DNA of 64,000 nt, taken from Pseudomonas sp. ANT_H12B (GTDB taxonomy: Bacteria; Pseudomonadota; Gammaproteobacteria; Pseudomonadales; Pseudomonadaceae). Made by a program: the position numbers and the translations under genes. Under the pieces are notes generated by a model. It had not been told where the DNA came from. It ran no database searches and worked only from the letters and a program-made list of their open reading frames with translations. The stretch is taken from NCBI RefSeq assembly GCF_008369325.1, contig NZ_VOBI01000007.1:211199-275198 (forward strand). Direction: 5' to 3'. Shown in pieces: positions 53,020-62,130 of the stretch (positions within the stretch are counted from its first letter, which is position 1; every line of letters starts with the position of its first letter).

Positions 53020-53777
53020 GCACACAAGCGACTTTCGCCGCTGCCCTGCTCGATCCGCAACGGGTTTGCCCCGAGGGTTTGTTCAGTGCAAACGGGGCGG
53101 ATCCGGCCAGCCGTTTCGCGGTGTATCGCAACAATGTGCAGAGCTCTTTGATTGACGCATTGGCAGACAGCTACCCGGTGATCTTGCAGTTGGTTGGCGA
53201 TGAGTTTTTCCGTGCGATGGCAGCGGTTTACGTGCAGAGCAATCCGCCTCAGAGCCCATTGATGAGCGACTACGCAAATGATCTGGCGGAGTTCATCGAA
53301 GGCTTCGCGCCCGCAGCCAGCGTGCCGTATCTGGCAGATGTCGCGCGATTGGAACGGTTGCGCACAACCGCCTGTCACGCCGCCGATGCGCAGGCCCTGA
53401 GCCATGAACAGATCGGCGCAGCGCTGGCCGACCCGCAAGCCCTGAGCCAGCTGAGCATCGAACTTCACCCATCCTTGAGTCTGTTGAATTCAAGCTTCGC
53501 CGTGGTCGCGATCTGGGCGGCCCATCAGCGAGACGCAACGCTGGCAGGCATTGATCTGAACCACGGGCAAAGCGCGCTGGTGTTGCGCAACGGTCTGGAG
53601 GTTGAAGTCTTTGCCATCGATCACGGCGCCAGCGCTTTCATTCAGAACTTGCGAAACGGCCAGCCGCTGGCGCAAGCGTTGGCGTGCGCACCCATGTTCG
53701 ACCTCAGCCAAACCCTGGCGCTGCTGATCAGCCACAACGCCATTACCCTTTTACGTCACAACAAGGTATCGCCATGA
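53016..53777 (+). CDS. bufC: DUF2063-family precursor-recognition partner (BufC-like)
   Basis: 253 residues from the ATG at 53016, which overlaps the bufB stop. The N-terminal part ([20 protein letters not shown], then [20 protein letters not shown] and [20 protein letters not shown]) is the DUF2063 domain; the rest is a less conserved RRE-like domain. It brings the precursor to the MNIO enzyme. It overlaps the DoxX gene by four bases, so bufBCD are translationally coupled. Confidence 0.9.
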   Translation: MSTQATFAAALLDPQRVCPEGLFSANGADPASRFAVYRNNVQSSLIDALADSYPVILQLVGDEFFRAMAAVYVQSNPPQSPLMSDYANDLAEFIEGFAPAASVPYLADVARLERLRTTACHAADAQALSHEQIGAALADPQALSQLSIELHPSLSLLNSSFAVVAIWAAHQRDATLAGIDLNHGQSALVLRNGLEVEVFAIDHGASAFIQNLRNGQPLAQALACAPMFDLSQTLALLISHNAITLLRHNKVSP

Positions 53778-54268
53778 ATACCCGGACTGGATCGCAGAAC
53801 CCCATCAATCGTGCCATCGTGCTGCTGCAAATAATCCCCCACAGCCTGATCGCTTTCATTGCGCGTTTCTCCATTGCAGCAGTGTTCTGGAAGTCGGGGC
53901 AGACCAAGGTCGAAGGCCTGGCCATTGACCTGTTCGAAGGCACCTTTGAGCTCGGTGTGCCGCGACTGGCGGATTCGACCATTGCGTTGTTCCAGAGCGA
54001 GTATCAACTGCCGTTGCTGTCGCCAGAGATCGCCGCGCACCTGGCGGCGTTCGCCGAGCACTTTTTTCCGACCCTGATTTTGATTGGCTTTGCCACGCGT
54101 TTTTCGGCATTGGCATTGCTGGGGATGACCCTGGCGATTCAGTTTTTCGTTTATCCGAATGCGTATCCCACCCACGGAACCTGGGCGGCGGTGCTGCTGT
54201 ACTTGATGGCGATCGGGCCGGGCAAATTATCGATCGATCACTTGGTCGCCAAGCGTTACGCGGACTGA
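53774..54268 (+). CDS. bufD: DoxX-family membrane protein of the bufferin operon
   Basis: 164 residues from the ATG at 53774. Four hydrophobic segments (SLIAFIARFSIAAVFWKSGQ near the start, then HFFPTLILIGFATRF, LALLGMTLAIQFFVY and WAAVLLYLMAIG). DoxX proteins are inner-membrane and redox-related, and many bufferin operons end with one. Its exact part in copper or sulphur chemistry is not known. Last gene of the operon; no clear terminator follows. Confidence 0.88.
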   Translation: MNTRTGSQNPINRAIVLLQIIPHSLIAFIARFSIAAVFWKSGQTKVEGLAIDLFEGTFELGVPRLADSTIALFQSEYQLPLLSPEIAAHLAAFAEHFFPTLILIGFATRFSALALLGMTLAIQFFVYPNAYPTHGTWAAVLLYLMAIGPGKLSIDHLVAKRYAD

Positions 54269-54377
54269 TAACCGCTTGTCGAATTCCCGCCTAAACCTGT
54301 TAATTCTGACAGTAGCCAGAATTGCTCACTGAGTATTGACTGGGACATCCAACCGCTCATTGACGAGGGTGCCGCCC

Positions 54378-56597
54378 GTGACTACCGATGAATCCAATCC
54401 AGGCGTTTTGGCTATTGATCCTCCGCGATTTCCAAACGCCACAGACCCGATCACCCCCTACCCTGCCCCGTCACCAGGAATCCACTACGTCGGTCTCCGG
54501 CAGGCTGCGTTCGACATCCCTCTTGCGCGAGACCCCACTCGACAAAACGCGACAAAAGGCATAGGCGATCCGCCTCTGAATGCGGATTACGAAAGCATTA
54601 TCGTGATGGTGAACGACGAACCGATTTCCACCCAATTTGTTGCACCGGCTGATCGGAACGAGCCGTTCTATTTCAATCTTCCTCAGTCAGTGCTCAACGA
54701 GGGACTGAATGACGTAAAGCTTCGGTACCAGCGGGGCAGTGGAAACTTCACTGATTCAAAAGAGCTGGGGGTGCAATACCACCGTAACTTGCCGGGGGGT
54801 AATGAGGTGCCAGGTACCGGCGACCACCCGGCACTGGACATCGCTTTTGCATCGCAATTGGGCAACCCGCCTCTGATCGGTATCGAGGAGCTTACTAATG
54901 GCTTGGTCAAACTGATACTCGACTATCCGTTCAAAAGGCCCCACGACAGAATCAAACTGGAGATCAACAATGTGCCGTTTTTTTTCACGGTACAGCCTGG
55001 TGAAGAAGGCAAACCTTACGTCATCACCCTGACGTTGGAGATGTACAACACGCTTCAAAAACCCTCGACACTTTCAATTAACTACACCGTCACCGATCAG
55101 TTGGGGAACCCCACACACCTGCGACGCTGGTCGAAGAAAATCACGGCCGAGGTTGATCCCGTGGACGGCGAGTTGTCCGTCATGGGGGCACGGGTCGCGT
55201 CGGTGCAGTATTGGGCGAACAAAGGTGGCTCGCGCTACATAACGGCACTGGACGTGCGAACCGGGCGACCGCTCAGGGCGCGCTGGCGATACGAGGGTGC
55301 CACCGAGGAGGTGGCCACTGCGCACTTCGATGACACCCAGCCCGAACGTCTGCTGCACGTACGCTATGGCGCGCGCAGTGTTGCAATCAAACCAGCCAAC
55401 TTCTATGGGAATGGCCTGTGTGATCTCAACAACTTCAGCCTGGCTCATTCCGCGTTTGTGGCACTGCAAGACAATGGGAAGCTGACGGCCTGGGGGCTGT
55501 CGGCCAGTGGCGGCAGCCTTCCCGCGTCCATTATCCCGATTCGCGATGTCATTGAAGTGGTTTGGTCCTCCATGGCATTCGCCGTACTGCGCGCGAATGG
55601 TTCCGTAATGGCATGGGGAAATCCCATCACGGGCGGCGAAGTGCCCCAAGCGATTGCCGTCCTCAGCGACATTCGCCGGATTTGCAGTGGCGGGCAGGCA
55701 ATTGCTGCGTTACGTGCCGATAGCTCGGTGGTCGCCTGGGGCAATCCCGCTTGCGGAGGCCTGGTCCCCGCCGCCATCAGCCAGCTCAAAAACATCCGCC
55801 AGGTTTCTACCAGTGGCGCGGCCTTCGCCGTGCAGCTTGCCGATGGATCGGTGAGAGCATGGGGTGAGGCGCTGCGTGGGGGGTTGGTGCCCGCCGACAT
55901 TGCCAGGCTCACCAACATCGCTGAGGTAGTCAATAACCATGATGCCTTTGCAGCGCTGTGTACGGATGGCTCCGTCGTTGCCTGGGGCTCCGAAGCTGCA
56001 GGCGCAAAACTACCGGTCAGCATCAGTAATGTCGTCAGAATCATCAGCGCCGGCTATGCGTTTGTCGCCCATCTGGACAGCGGCCATGTGGTGGCATGGG
56101 GAAGACCGGACTGGGGCGGTAGTGCGCCGGCCTCGATTCTCGCCCTCGACAACATCATTGATGTCGTTGGAGCGGGCTATGCGTTTGCAGCGATATTGAC
56201 TGACTACCGGGTTGTGGCGTGGGGCGATTCTGCTCAGGGCGGTGTGGTTCCGGCATCGATTGCGGCGCTTCGCAACATCGTTCAACTCGCCACCACCAAT
56301 GGCGCGTTTGCAGCCCTGTGCGCGGACGGCACAGTGGTGACCTGGGGCAATCCGGTGTGGGGCGGGGACAGCAGTCGGGTAGCCAACCAACTGGTCAACG
56401 TGGTGGCCATCTACAGCAATGCCGAAGCCTTCGTCGCATTGGCCAGCGACGGTCGTGTCGTCACGTGGGGGCTGGCTGGATCCGGCGGAAACAGCGATGC
56501 CGTTCGGGACGAGCTATTCAGACAGGTGTCCTACCTGGCACCCGCCGTATCGCAAGGTATGGCAGGCAATACGGTGGCCGAGTCCGGGGCGGAGTAA
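54378..56597 (+). CDS. RCC1-like nine-repeat protein with Ig-like N-terminal half
   Basis: 739 residues from a GTG at 54378, chosen because CGAGG lies upstream; a TTG at 54336 adds 14 residues. No signal peptide. The first 340 residues are beta-rich, with two or more Ig-like/adhesin-like modules (IIVMVNDEPISTQFVAPADR, IKLEINNVPFFFTVQPGEEG). The rest is nine repeats of about 41 residues with the pattern AFAAL-x2-DGSVVAWG-x5-GG-x-VPA-x-I-x2-L-x-NI, starting near residue 370, as in RCC1-type beta-propellers though with shorter blades. Function unknown; cell-surface, secreted or effector roles are possible. It stands alone after the bufferin operon. Confidence 0.8.
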   Translation: MTTDESNPGVLAIDPPRFPNATDPITPYPAPSPGIHYVGLRQAAFDIPLARDPTRQNATKGIGDPPLNADYESIIVMVNDEPISTQFVAPADRNEPFYFNLPQSVLNEGLNDVKLRYQRGSGNFTDSKELGVQYHRNLPGGNEVPGTGDHPALDIAFASQLGNPPLIGIEELTNGLVKLILDYPFKRPHDRIKLEINNVPFFFTVQPGEEGKPYVITLTLEMYNTLQKPSTLSINYTVTDQLGNPTHLRRWSKKITAEVDPVDGELSVMGARVASVQYWANKGGSRYITALDVRTGRPLRARWRYEGATEEVATAHFDDTQPERLLHVRYGARSVAIKPANFYGNGLCDLNNFSLAHSAFVALQDNGKLTAWGLSASGGSLPASIIPIRDVIEVVWSSMAFAVLRANGSVMAWGNPITGGEVPQAIAVLSDIRRICSGGQAIAALRADSSVVAWGNPACGGLVPAAISQLKNIRQVSTSGAAFAVQLADGSVRAWGEALRGGLVPADIARLTNIAEVVNNHDAFAALCTDGSVVAWGSEAAGAKLPVSISNVVRIISAGYAFVAHLDSGHVVAWGRPDWGGSAPASILALDNIIDVVGAGYAFAAILTDYRVVAWGDSAQGGVVPASIAALRNIVQLATTNGAFAALCADGTVVTWGNPVWGGDSSRVANQLVNVVAIYSNAEAFVALASDGRVVTWGLAGSGGNSDAVRDELFRQVSYLAPAVSQGMAGNTVAESGAE

Positions 56598-56689
56598 ACC
56601 TGATGCCCATCGCCTGCCAGTCTGGAAGTTGAGTGGCAGGCGATCATCAACCGGGACAGCAGCGCAACTGAAAAAGGCGTTGGCAGCGG

Positions 56690-57598
56690 CTACAGCCGAT
56701 CCAGCGCCTCGCCGCTGCGTTTGAACCAGCCGATCAGGTAGTCGGCCAGCACTTGGGTACGTTTCGGCAAACCGCCCTGATACGGATGCACCAGGTACAT
56801 GGGCATGCTGCGAGTCTGATAGTCGCGCAGGAGCCATCGCAATCGCCCGTCAGCCAATTCCGCTTGCAGCAAGTACGACGGCAAACGCGCAATACCGGCG
56901 CCGGCCAATGCGGCTTTTTTCAGCAGGTTGTAATGGTTGCTGGCGAACGGCCCCGAGACCCGCACCCGCAACAATTCGTGTTGTTGGTGATAAAGCCATT
57001 CTTCGCGACCGCTGTAGTGGCTGTTAAGCAGGCAGCGATGCACCGCCAATGCTTGAGGCGTCAGCGGCTCGCCGTACTGTTCGAGATAGGCCGGGCTGGC
57101 ACAGGTCATTTCGTGCCAGGCCAACAGCGGGCGCGCAACCAGTCGTTGGTCATTGGCCACCTCGGAGCGAATCGCCAGGTCAAAACCGTCGCGGGACAAG
57201 TCGTGAAAGCTGTTGTTGAGGTCCAGCTCGATCTGCACCTGTGGATACTGGTGGGAAAACTCCAGCAGCAAGCCATCGAAGAAAGTTTCGCCCAAGGAAA
57301 CCGGAACCGTCATACGCACCGGCCCGGCCATATCGTCTTTCAACCGCGCCAATGCCTGACGTGCCCTCTCCACTTGAATCACCAGTGCCTGGGCCTGAGG
57401 CAGCAACGCCGCGCCAGCAGCGGTCAGGCTCAAACGACGGGTGGTGCGTTGCAGCAGGACCACGGAAAATCGCGCTTCCAACAGACTGATGCGCTTGGAC
57501 AACTGGCCCTTGCTGCAACCCAGTTGCTGCGCCGCCAAGGTAAAACTGCCGGCCTCGATCAACACCGCGAACGCCGCCAGATCATCCATCTCGCTCAT
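56690..57598 (-). CDS. LysR-family transcriptional regulator
   Basis: 302 residues from the ATG at 57598 (MSEMDDLAAFAVLIEAGSFT); the longer frame has no conserved start. Winged HTH of residues 4-62 with SFTLAAQQLGCSKGQLSKRI, linker, then a periplasmic-binding-like effector domain. Divergent from the SDR gene with a 105-bp gap, which is the usual set-up in which a LysR protein controls its neighbour. The trigger is unknown. Confidence 0.9.
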   Translation of the reverse strand: MSEMDDLAAFAVLIEAGSFTLAAQQLGCSKGQLSKRISLLEARFSVVLLQRTTRRLSLTAAGAALLPQAQALVIQVERARQALARLKDDMAGPVRMTVPVSLGETFFDGLLLEFSHQYPQVQIELDLNNSFHDLSRDGFDLAIRSEVANDQRLVARPLLAWHEMTCASPAYLEQYGEPLTPQALAVHRCLLNSHYSGREEWLYHQQHELLRVRVSGPFASNHYNLLKKAALAGAGIARLPSYLLQAELADGRLRWLLRDYQTRSMPMYLVHPYQGGLPKRTQVLADYLIGWFKRSGEALDRL

Positions 57599-57703
57599 GG
57601 ATTGTTTCCATTTGAAAACCAAAGGTTGCCTATTAGCGCGCTTATCAATAGAAAAAACCACTCTAGACTGCAACCTCGTTCAAGCATTTCGAGGAACAGC
57701 ACG

Positions 57704-58303
57704 ATGAAAATTCTTTTGATAGGCGCAGGCGGCACCATCGGTTCGGCGGTCGACAAGGAGCTGTCCGAGCGTCACGAGATCATCCGCATTGGCCGTAACA
57801 GTGGCGATTTTCATGTGGATATCAGCGACAGCGCCTCGATTCGCAAACTGTTCGAACAAACCGGCAAGTTCGATGCGCTGGTTTGCGCCGCCGGCAACGT
57901 CACCTTCGCGCCGCTGGACGAAATGAATGAAGACAGCTTTGCCCTGGGCCTGAAAGACAAGCTGATGGGCCAGGTCAACCTGTTGCTGATCGGCCGCGAA
58001 TTCGCCAATGACGGCGCCTCGTTCACCTTCACCACCGGCGTGCTCAGCCACGACCCGATTCGCAGTGGTGCCTCGGCAGCGCTGGTGAATGGCGCACTTG
58101 ACAGCTTCGTCCGCGCCGCCGCCATCGAACTGCCTCGCGGCCTGCGGGTGAACTCGGTGAGCCCTACCGTTCTGCTCGAAGCCATGGGCAGCTACGCGCC
58201 GTACTTCCGTGGCTACAAACCGGTTCCGGCAGCGGATGTGGCATTGGCCTACGCCAAAAGTGTCGAAGGCTTGCAAACAGGTCAGACCTTTCACGTGGGC
58301 TAA
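57704..58303 (+). CDS. Short-chain dehydrogenase/reductase
   Basis: 199 residues from the ATG at 57704, eight bases after GAGGAA. Short SDR: LLIGAGGTIGSAVDKELSER is the nucleotide-binding turn, VCAAGNVTF the NxG-type strand end, and ELPRGLRVNSVSPTVL the late conserved segment. The usual YxxxK is SAALVNGALDS here, so the catalytic Tyr and Lys are replaced, as in a subset of short SDRs. Whether it is catalytic or a sensor is open. Likely controlled by the divergent LysR regulator. Confidence 0.88.
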   Translation: MKILLIGAGGTIGSAVDKELSERHEIIRIGRNSGDFHVDISDSASIRKLFEQTGKFDALVCAAGNVTFAPLDEMNEDSFALGLKDKLMGQVNLLLIGREFANDGASFTFTTGVLSHDPIRSGASAALVNGALDSFVRAAAIELPRGLRVNSVSPTVLLEAMGSYAPYFRGYKPVPAADVALAYAKSVEGLQTGQTFHVG

Positions 58304-58362
58304 GCCCTTGTGATGAACGGTCAGGCTGCGTAACGTGGCAGCACTTGTCTGGAGACCCAAAG

Positions 58363-59028
58363 ATGCGTGTTGCCCGTTCCCTAGTCCTTGTCGCCCTGCT
58401 TCCGCTGTTTGCTGCCTGCCAATTGCTCGATGGCCCTCGCGAAAGTGCCTCCCACGTGGGCCAGACCCGCATGCAAGGCCAGTTGACGGCGGCCGACGGC
58501 AAGCTGCTGTTCCAGCCGTGCAACGAACAGCGCAGTTATGTGGTCAACGACACCGGCGGCACCAGCGTCCTGCAAGAGGCCGCGACGCTGGCCGATGCGC
58601 AGGGCAAATTGTTCGCCGACGTGCGTGGCCGAATCGTTGCCAGCGGTGCCGATAGCCGCCTTGATCTTGCGCAGTTGTACCGCGTCGAACGCTCGGGCAC
58701 TGCGTGCAACGATCCCAATTTCAAAGCGCTGATCCTGCGCGCCGCCGGCCATGGGCCTGAGTGGAACGTCAAAGTCAGCGGCAAAGGCATGGTCATCGAC
58801 CGCGCCGGTCAGCCACCATTGGCCCTGCCCTACGTCGAAGAGCAACTGGGCGATGGCCGCTTTAATCTCAGCACCGAAGCCAACAACCAGCACATCGAAC
58901 TCTGGGTCGCGCCGCAACGTTGCGTCGACAGCAGCACCGGTAGCGTTCAGCACATGAGCGCCGAACTGCGCATCGATGGCCAGGTTCAGCGCGGTTGCGG
59001 GTATTTCGGCGGATCGCGCGACGACTGA
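58363..59028 (+). CDS. Putative lipoprotein, COG3650-like
   Basis: 221 residues from the ATG at 58363 (TGGAG upstream); an in-frame ATG at 58345 is less likely. Lipobox LFAAC with the modified Cys about residue 20. The end, RCVDSSTGSVQHMSAELRID followed by RGCGYFGG, is like the COG3650-type envelope domain. Likely an outer-membrane lipoprotein without known function. It precedes the FAD oxidoreductase by 95 bp. Confidence 0.8.
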   Translation: MRVARSLVLVALLPLFAACQLLDGPRESASHVGQTRMQGQLTAADGKLLFQPCNEQRSYVVNDTGGTSVLQEAATLADAQGKLFADVRGRIVASGADSRLDLAQLYRVERSGTACNDPNFKALILRAAGHGPEWNVKVSGKGMVIDRAGQPPLALPYVEEQLGDGRFNLSTEANNQHIELWVAPQRCVDSSTGSVQHMSAELRIDGQVQRGCGYFGGSRDD

Positions 59029-59123
59029 TCGTTTTAGCCTCACGGGAATCATTCTTTGAGGCTTATAATCGCCGGCTTCAAACGCCTTGGCGCAGTTGTG
59101 CGCCCCGCGAACCGGATCCTGTC

Positions 59124-60737
59124 ATGTTACGAATCACCGAACTCAAGTTGCCGATCGACCATCCCGAAGAGGACCTGCGCCCTGCCATCGTGCAGCGTCT
59201 GGGCATCGCCAGTGATGACCTGCTCGATTTCACCTTGTTCAAGCGCAGCTACGATGCGCGTAAAAAATCCTCCGAACTGTGCTTCATCTACACCATCGAC
59301 CTTAACGTTCGCGATGAGGCGGCGGTGCTGCACACGTTCGCCGATGACCGTAACGTCAACGTGGCACCGGATGTCAGCTACAAAGCGGTCGGCCAGGCGC
59401 CGGCCGATCTGCAGCAACGCCCAGTCGTCGTCGGCTTCGGCCCGTGCGGGATTTTCGCCGGGCTGCTGCTGGCGCAAATGGGCTTCAAGCCAATCATCCT
59501 CGAGCGCGGCACCGAAGTGCGTCAGCGCACCAAGGACACCTGGGGCCTGTGGCGTAAAAGCGTGCTCAACCCCGAGTCCAACGTGCAGTTTGGTGAAGGC
59601 GGCGCGGGGACGTTCTCCGACGGCAAGCTCTACAGCCAGATCAAGGATCCGAAGTTCATCGGGCGCAAAGTCCTGCATGAGTTCGTCAAGGCCGGCGCGC
59701 CGGAAGAAATCCTCTACGTCAGCAAACCGCATATCGGTACGTTCCGACTGACCGGCGTTGTGGAAAACATGCGTGAGCAGATCCGTGCGTTGGGTGGCGA
59801 AGTGCGCTTTCAGCAGCGGGTCACCGACGTGTTGATCGAAGACGGCCAATTGGTTGGCGTTGAACTCAATGGCGGCGAACAGATCCATTCGAAACACGTG
59901 ATTCTGGCCCTCGGTCACAGCGCCCGGGACACCTTCCGAATGCTTCACAGCCGTGGCGTGTTCATGGAAGCCAAGCCGTTCTCGGTGGGTTTCCGCATCG
60001 AGCACCCACAATCGCTGATCGACCGCGCACGCCTGGGCAAATACGCCGGCCACCCGAAACTCGGCGCTGCCGACTACAAACTGGTGCACCACGCCAGCAA
60101 CGGCCGTTCGGTCTACAGCTTCTGCATGTGCCCGGGCGGCACCGTGGTGGCGGCGACGTCCGAGCCGGGCCGCGTGGTCACCAACGGCATGAGCCAGTAC
60201 TCGCGCAACGAACGCAACGCCAACTCCGGGATCGTCGTCGGGATCACCCCGGAAGTCGATTATCCGGGCGGTCCGCTCGCCGGCATCGAGCTGCAGGAAC
60301 GTCTGGAGTCCCACGCCTACGTGCTGGGCGGCAGCAACTACGAAGCGCCAGCGCAACTGGTTGGCGACTTCATCGCGGGCAAACCGTCTACCGAGTTGGG
60401 CAGCGTTGAGCCGTCCTACAAACCGGGCGTTGCCTTGGGTGATTTGGCGTTGGCCTTGCCGGCGTTCGCCATCGAAGCCATTCGCGAAGCCTTGCCGGCG
60501 TTCGAGAAACAGATTCGTGGCTATTCGCTGCACGACGCGGTGTTGACCGGGATCGAGACGCGCACGTCGTCGCCGTTGCGCATTACCCGTAACGAGTCGA
60601 TGCAGAGCTTGAACGTGAAAGGCTTGTTCCCCGCAGGTGAAGGTGCGGGCTATGCGGGTGGGATTCTGTCGGCGGGTGTGGACGGGGTTCGAATTGCTGA
60701 AGCCGTAGCGCGAGACATCCTCGGCCTGGAAGCCTGA
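59124..60737 (+). CDS. FAD-dependent oxidoreductase (COG2509 type)
   Basis: 537 residues from the ATG at 59124. An N-terminal ferredoxin-like RNA-binding-type domain (LRITELKLPIDHPEEDLRPA) precedes a Rossmann fold with VVVGFGPCGIFAGLLLAQMG. Other marks are FGEGGAGTFSDGKLYSQIKD, FSVGFRIEHPQSLIDRARLG and PAGEGAGYAGGILSAGVDGV, all typical of the uncharacterised COG2509 FAD dehydrogenases. The substrate is unknown. A hairpin repeat follows. Confidence 0.88.
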   Translation: MLRITELKLPIDHPEEDLRPAIVQRLGIASDDLLDFTLFKRSYDARKKSSELCFIYTIDLNVRDEAAVLHTFADDRNVNVAPDVSYKAVGQAPADLQQRPVVVGFGPCGIFAGLLLAQMGFKPIILERGTEVRQRTKDTWGLWRKSVLNPESNVQFGEGGAGTFSDGKLYSQIKDPKFIGRKVLHEFVKAGAPEEILYVSKPHIGTFRLTGVVENMREQIRALGGEVRFQQRVTDVLIEDGQLVGVELNGGEQIHSKHVILALGHSARDTFRMLHSRGVFMEAKPFSVGFRIEHPQSLIDRARLGKYAGHPKLGAADYKLVHHASNGRSVYSFCMCPGGTVVAATSEPGRVVTNGMSQYSRNERNANSGIVVGITPEVDYPGGPLAGIELQERLESHAYVLGGSNYEAPAQLVGDFIAGKPSTELGSVEPSYKPGVALGDLALALPAFAIEAIREALPAFEKQIRGYSLHDAVLTGIETRTSSPLRITRNESMQSLNVKGLFPAGEGAGYAGGILSAGVDGVRIAEAVARDILGLEA

Positions 60738-60748
60738 CGCGAGATGAT

Positions 60749-60779
60749 GATCGTTCCTACGCTCTGCGTGGGAACGATC
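60749..60779. repeat. GATCGTTCCCACG hairpin repeat, copy 5
   Basis: GATCGTTCCTACGC and GCGTGGGAACGATC arms with one mismatch around TCT. Between the convergent oxidoreductase and PLP-enzyme genes, where it may act as a two-way terminator. Confidence 0.85.
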
Positions 60780-60785
60780 GTCGTG

Positions 60786-61880
60786 TCAGATATTGGCGCG
60801 CAGTACGGTGGCCGGTAACGGCTCGCCGCGCTCGACGCTCGCCGCCACGGCATCGATCAAACCACTCAACTCATACCCCTGAGTCTTGAGCCAGGCCTGA
60901 TCGTAATAGCTGGTCTCATAACGCTCGCCGCCGTCGCACAAAATCGCCACGATCGACCCCGACTCCCCCGCCGCAACCATCTGCCGGGCCGCCATCAAGG
61001 CGCCGATCAGGTTGGTCCCGCTCGACCCGCCCACACGTCGACCCAAGCGCTGCGCCAGGTAATGCATGGCCGCCAGAGACAACGCGTCCGGCACCTTGAC
61101 CATCGCATCAATCACCTTGGGCAGGAACGATGCCTCAACCCGCGGCCGCCCAATCCCTTCAATCCGCGAACCATGATCCAGTCGCAGGCTGGCATCACCC
61201 GTCTGGTAGTAATCAAAGAACACCGAGCGCTCGGCATCGGCACACAGCACGCGGGTGCAATGCTGGCGATAACGCACGTAGCGACCCAGCGTCGCGGTGG
61301 TGCCGCCGGTGCCGGGGCTGGAAATCAGCCAGCTCGGCTCGGGGTGCTGTTCGAAGCGCATTTGCTGGAAGATCGATTCGGCGATGTTGTTGTTCGCGCG
61401 CCAGTCGGTGGCGCGTTCGGCGTAGGTGAACTGGTCGATGAAATGCCCGTCATGTTCACGAGCCAAGCGTTCGGATTCGGCGTAGATCTGCGTCGGATCG
61501 TCAACCAAATGACTCTTGCCGCCGTAGAAAGCGATCTGCGCAATCTTCTCTTTGGACGTCGTTGCCGGCATCACCGCAATGAACGGCAAGCCCAGCAAAC
61601 GAGCGAAGTACGCCTCGGAAATCGCCGTCGAACCGCTGGAAGCTTCGATGACCGGAGCTCCGGGTTTGAGCCAGCCGTTACACAGTGCATAGAGAAACAA
61701 CGAGCGGGCCAACCGATGCTTCAAGCTGCCGGTGGGGTGACTGGACTCATCCTTGAAATACAACTCGATGCCCGGCAAACCCGGCAGCGGCAAGGGGATC
61801 AGGTGGGTGTCGGCGCTGCGCTGGAAGTCGGCTTCGATGATCCGGATGGCTTCGCGGGCCCACTGTCGGTTGTCGCTCAT
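60786..61880 (-). CDS. PLP-dependent cysteine synthase/desulfhydrase-family enzyme
   Basis: 364 residues. Fold type II PLP enzyme: the Schiff-base Lys54 in HPTGSLKHRLARS, EASSGSTAISEAYFARLLGL as the substrate loop, and SSPGTGGTTATLGRYVRYR for phosphate binding. Length and segments fit the L-cysteine desulfhydrase Cds1 group, which releases sulphide from cysteine, rather than CysK, because the CysK-type interaction end is missing. Single gene, minus strand, upstream of nhaA. Confidence 0.85.
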   Translation of the reverse strand: MSDNRQWAREAIRIIEADFQRSADTHLIPLPLPGLPGIELYFKDESSHPTGSLKHRLARSLFLYALCNGWLKPGAPVIEASSGSTAISEAYFARLLGLPFIAVMPATTSKEKIAQIAFYGGKSHLVDDPTQIYAESERLAREHDGHFIDQFTYAERATDWRANNNIAESIFQQMRFEQHPEPSWLISSPGTGGTTATLGRYVRYRQHCTRVLCADAERSVFFDYYQTGDASLRLDHGSRIEGIGRPRVEASFLPKVIDAMVKVPDALSLAAMHYLAQRLGRRVGGSSGTNLIGALMAARQMVAAGESGSIVAILCDGGERYETSYYDQAWLKTQGYELSGLIDAVAASVERGEPLPATVLRANI

Positions 61881-62130
61881 GATGGTTTTCTCGTTGAATC
61901 GGGCAAGAGGCGGCCTTGTTGCAAGGCTCAGTCAACAAGCTTAGGAAAAATCCTACGTAACGCACAGATACAGCTGAGGCCCAATACGTCCGGCAACTGC
62001 TAGGCTCAGGTCCGTGTTGCTAATTAGCGCTGTTACGGCATATAACAAAAAAGAATATATCTTTTGTTTTAACAACTAACGGTACGGGTTAGGGTGTGCC
62101 ACCTTTTGAATTCATCGATGGAGAGCGACC

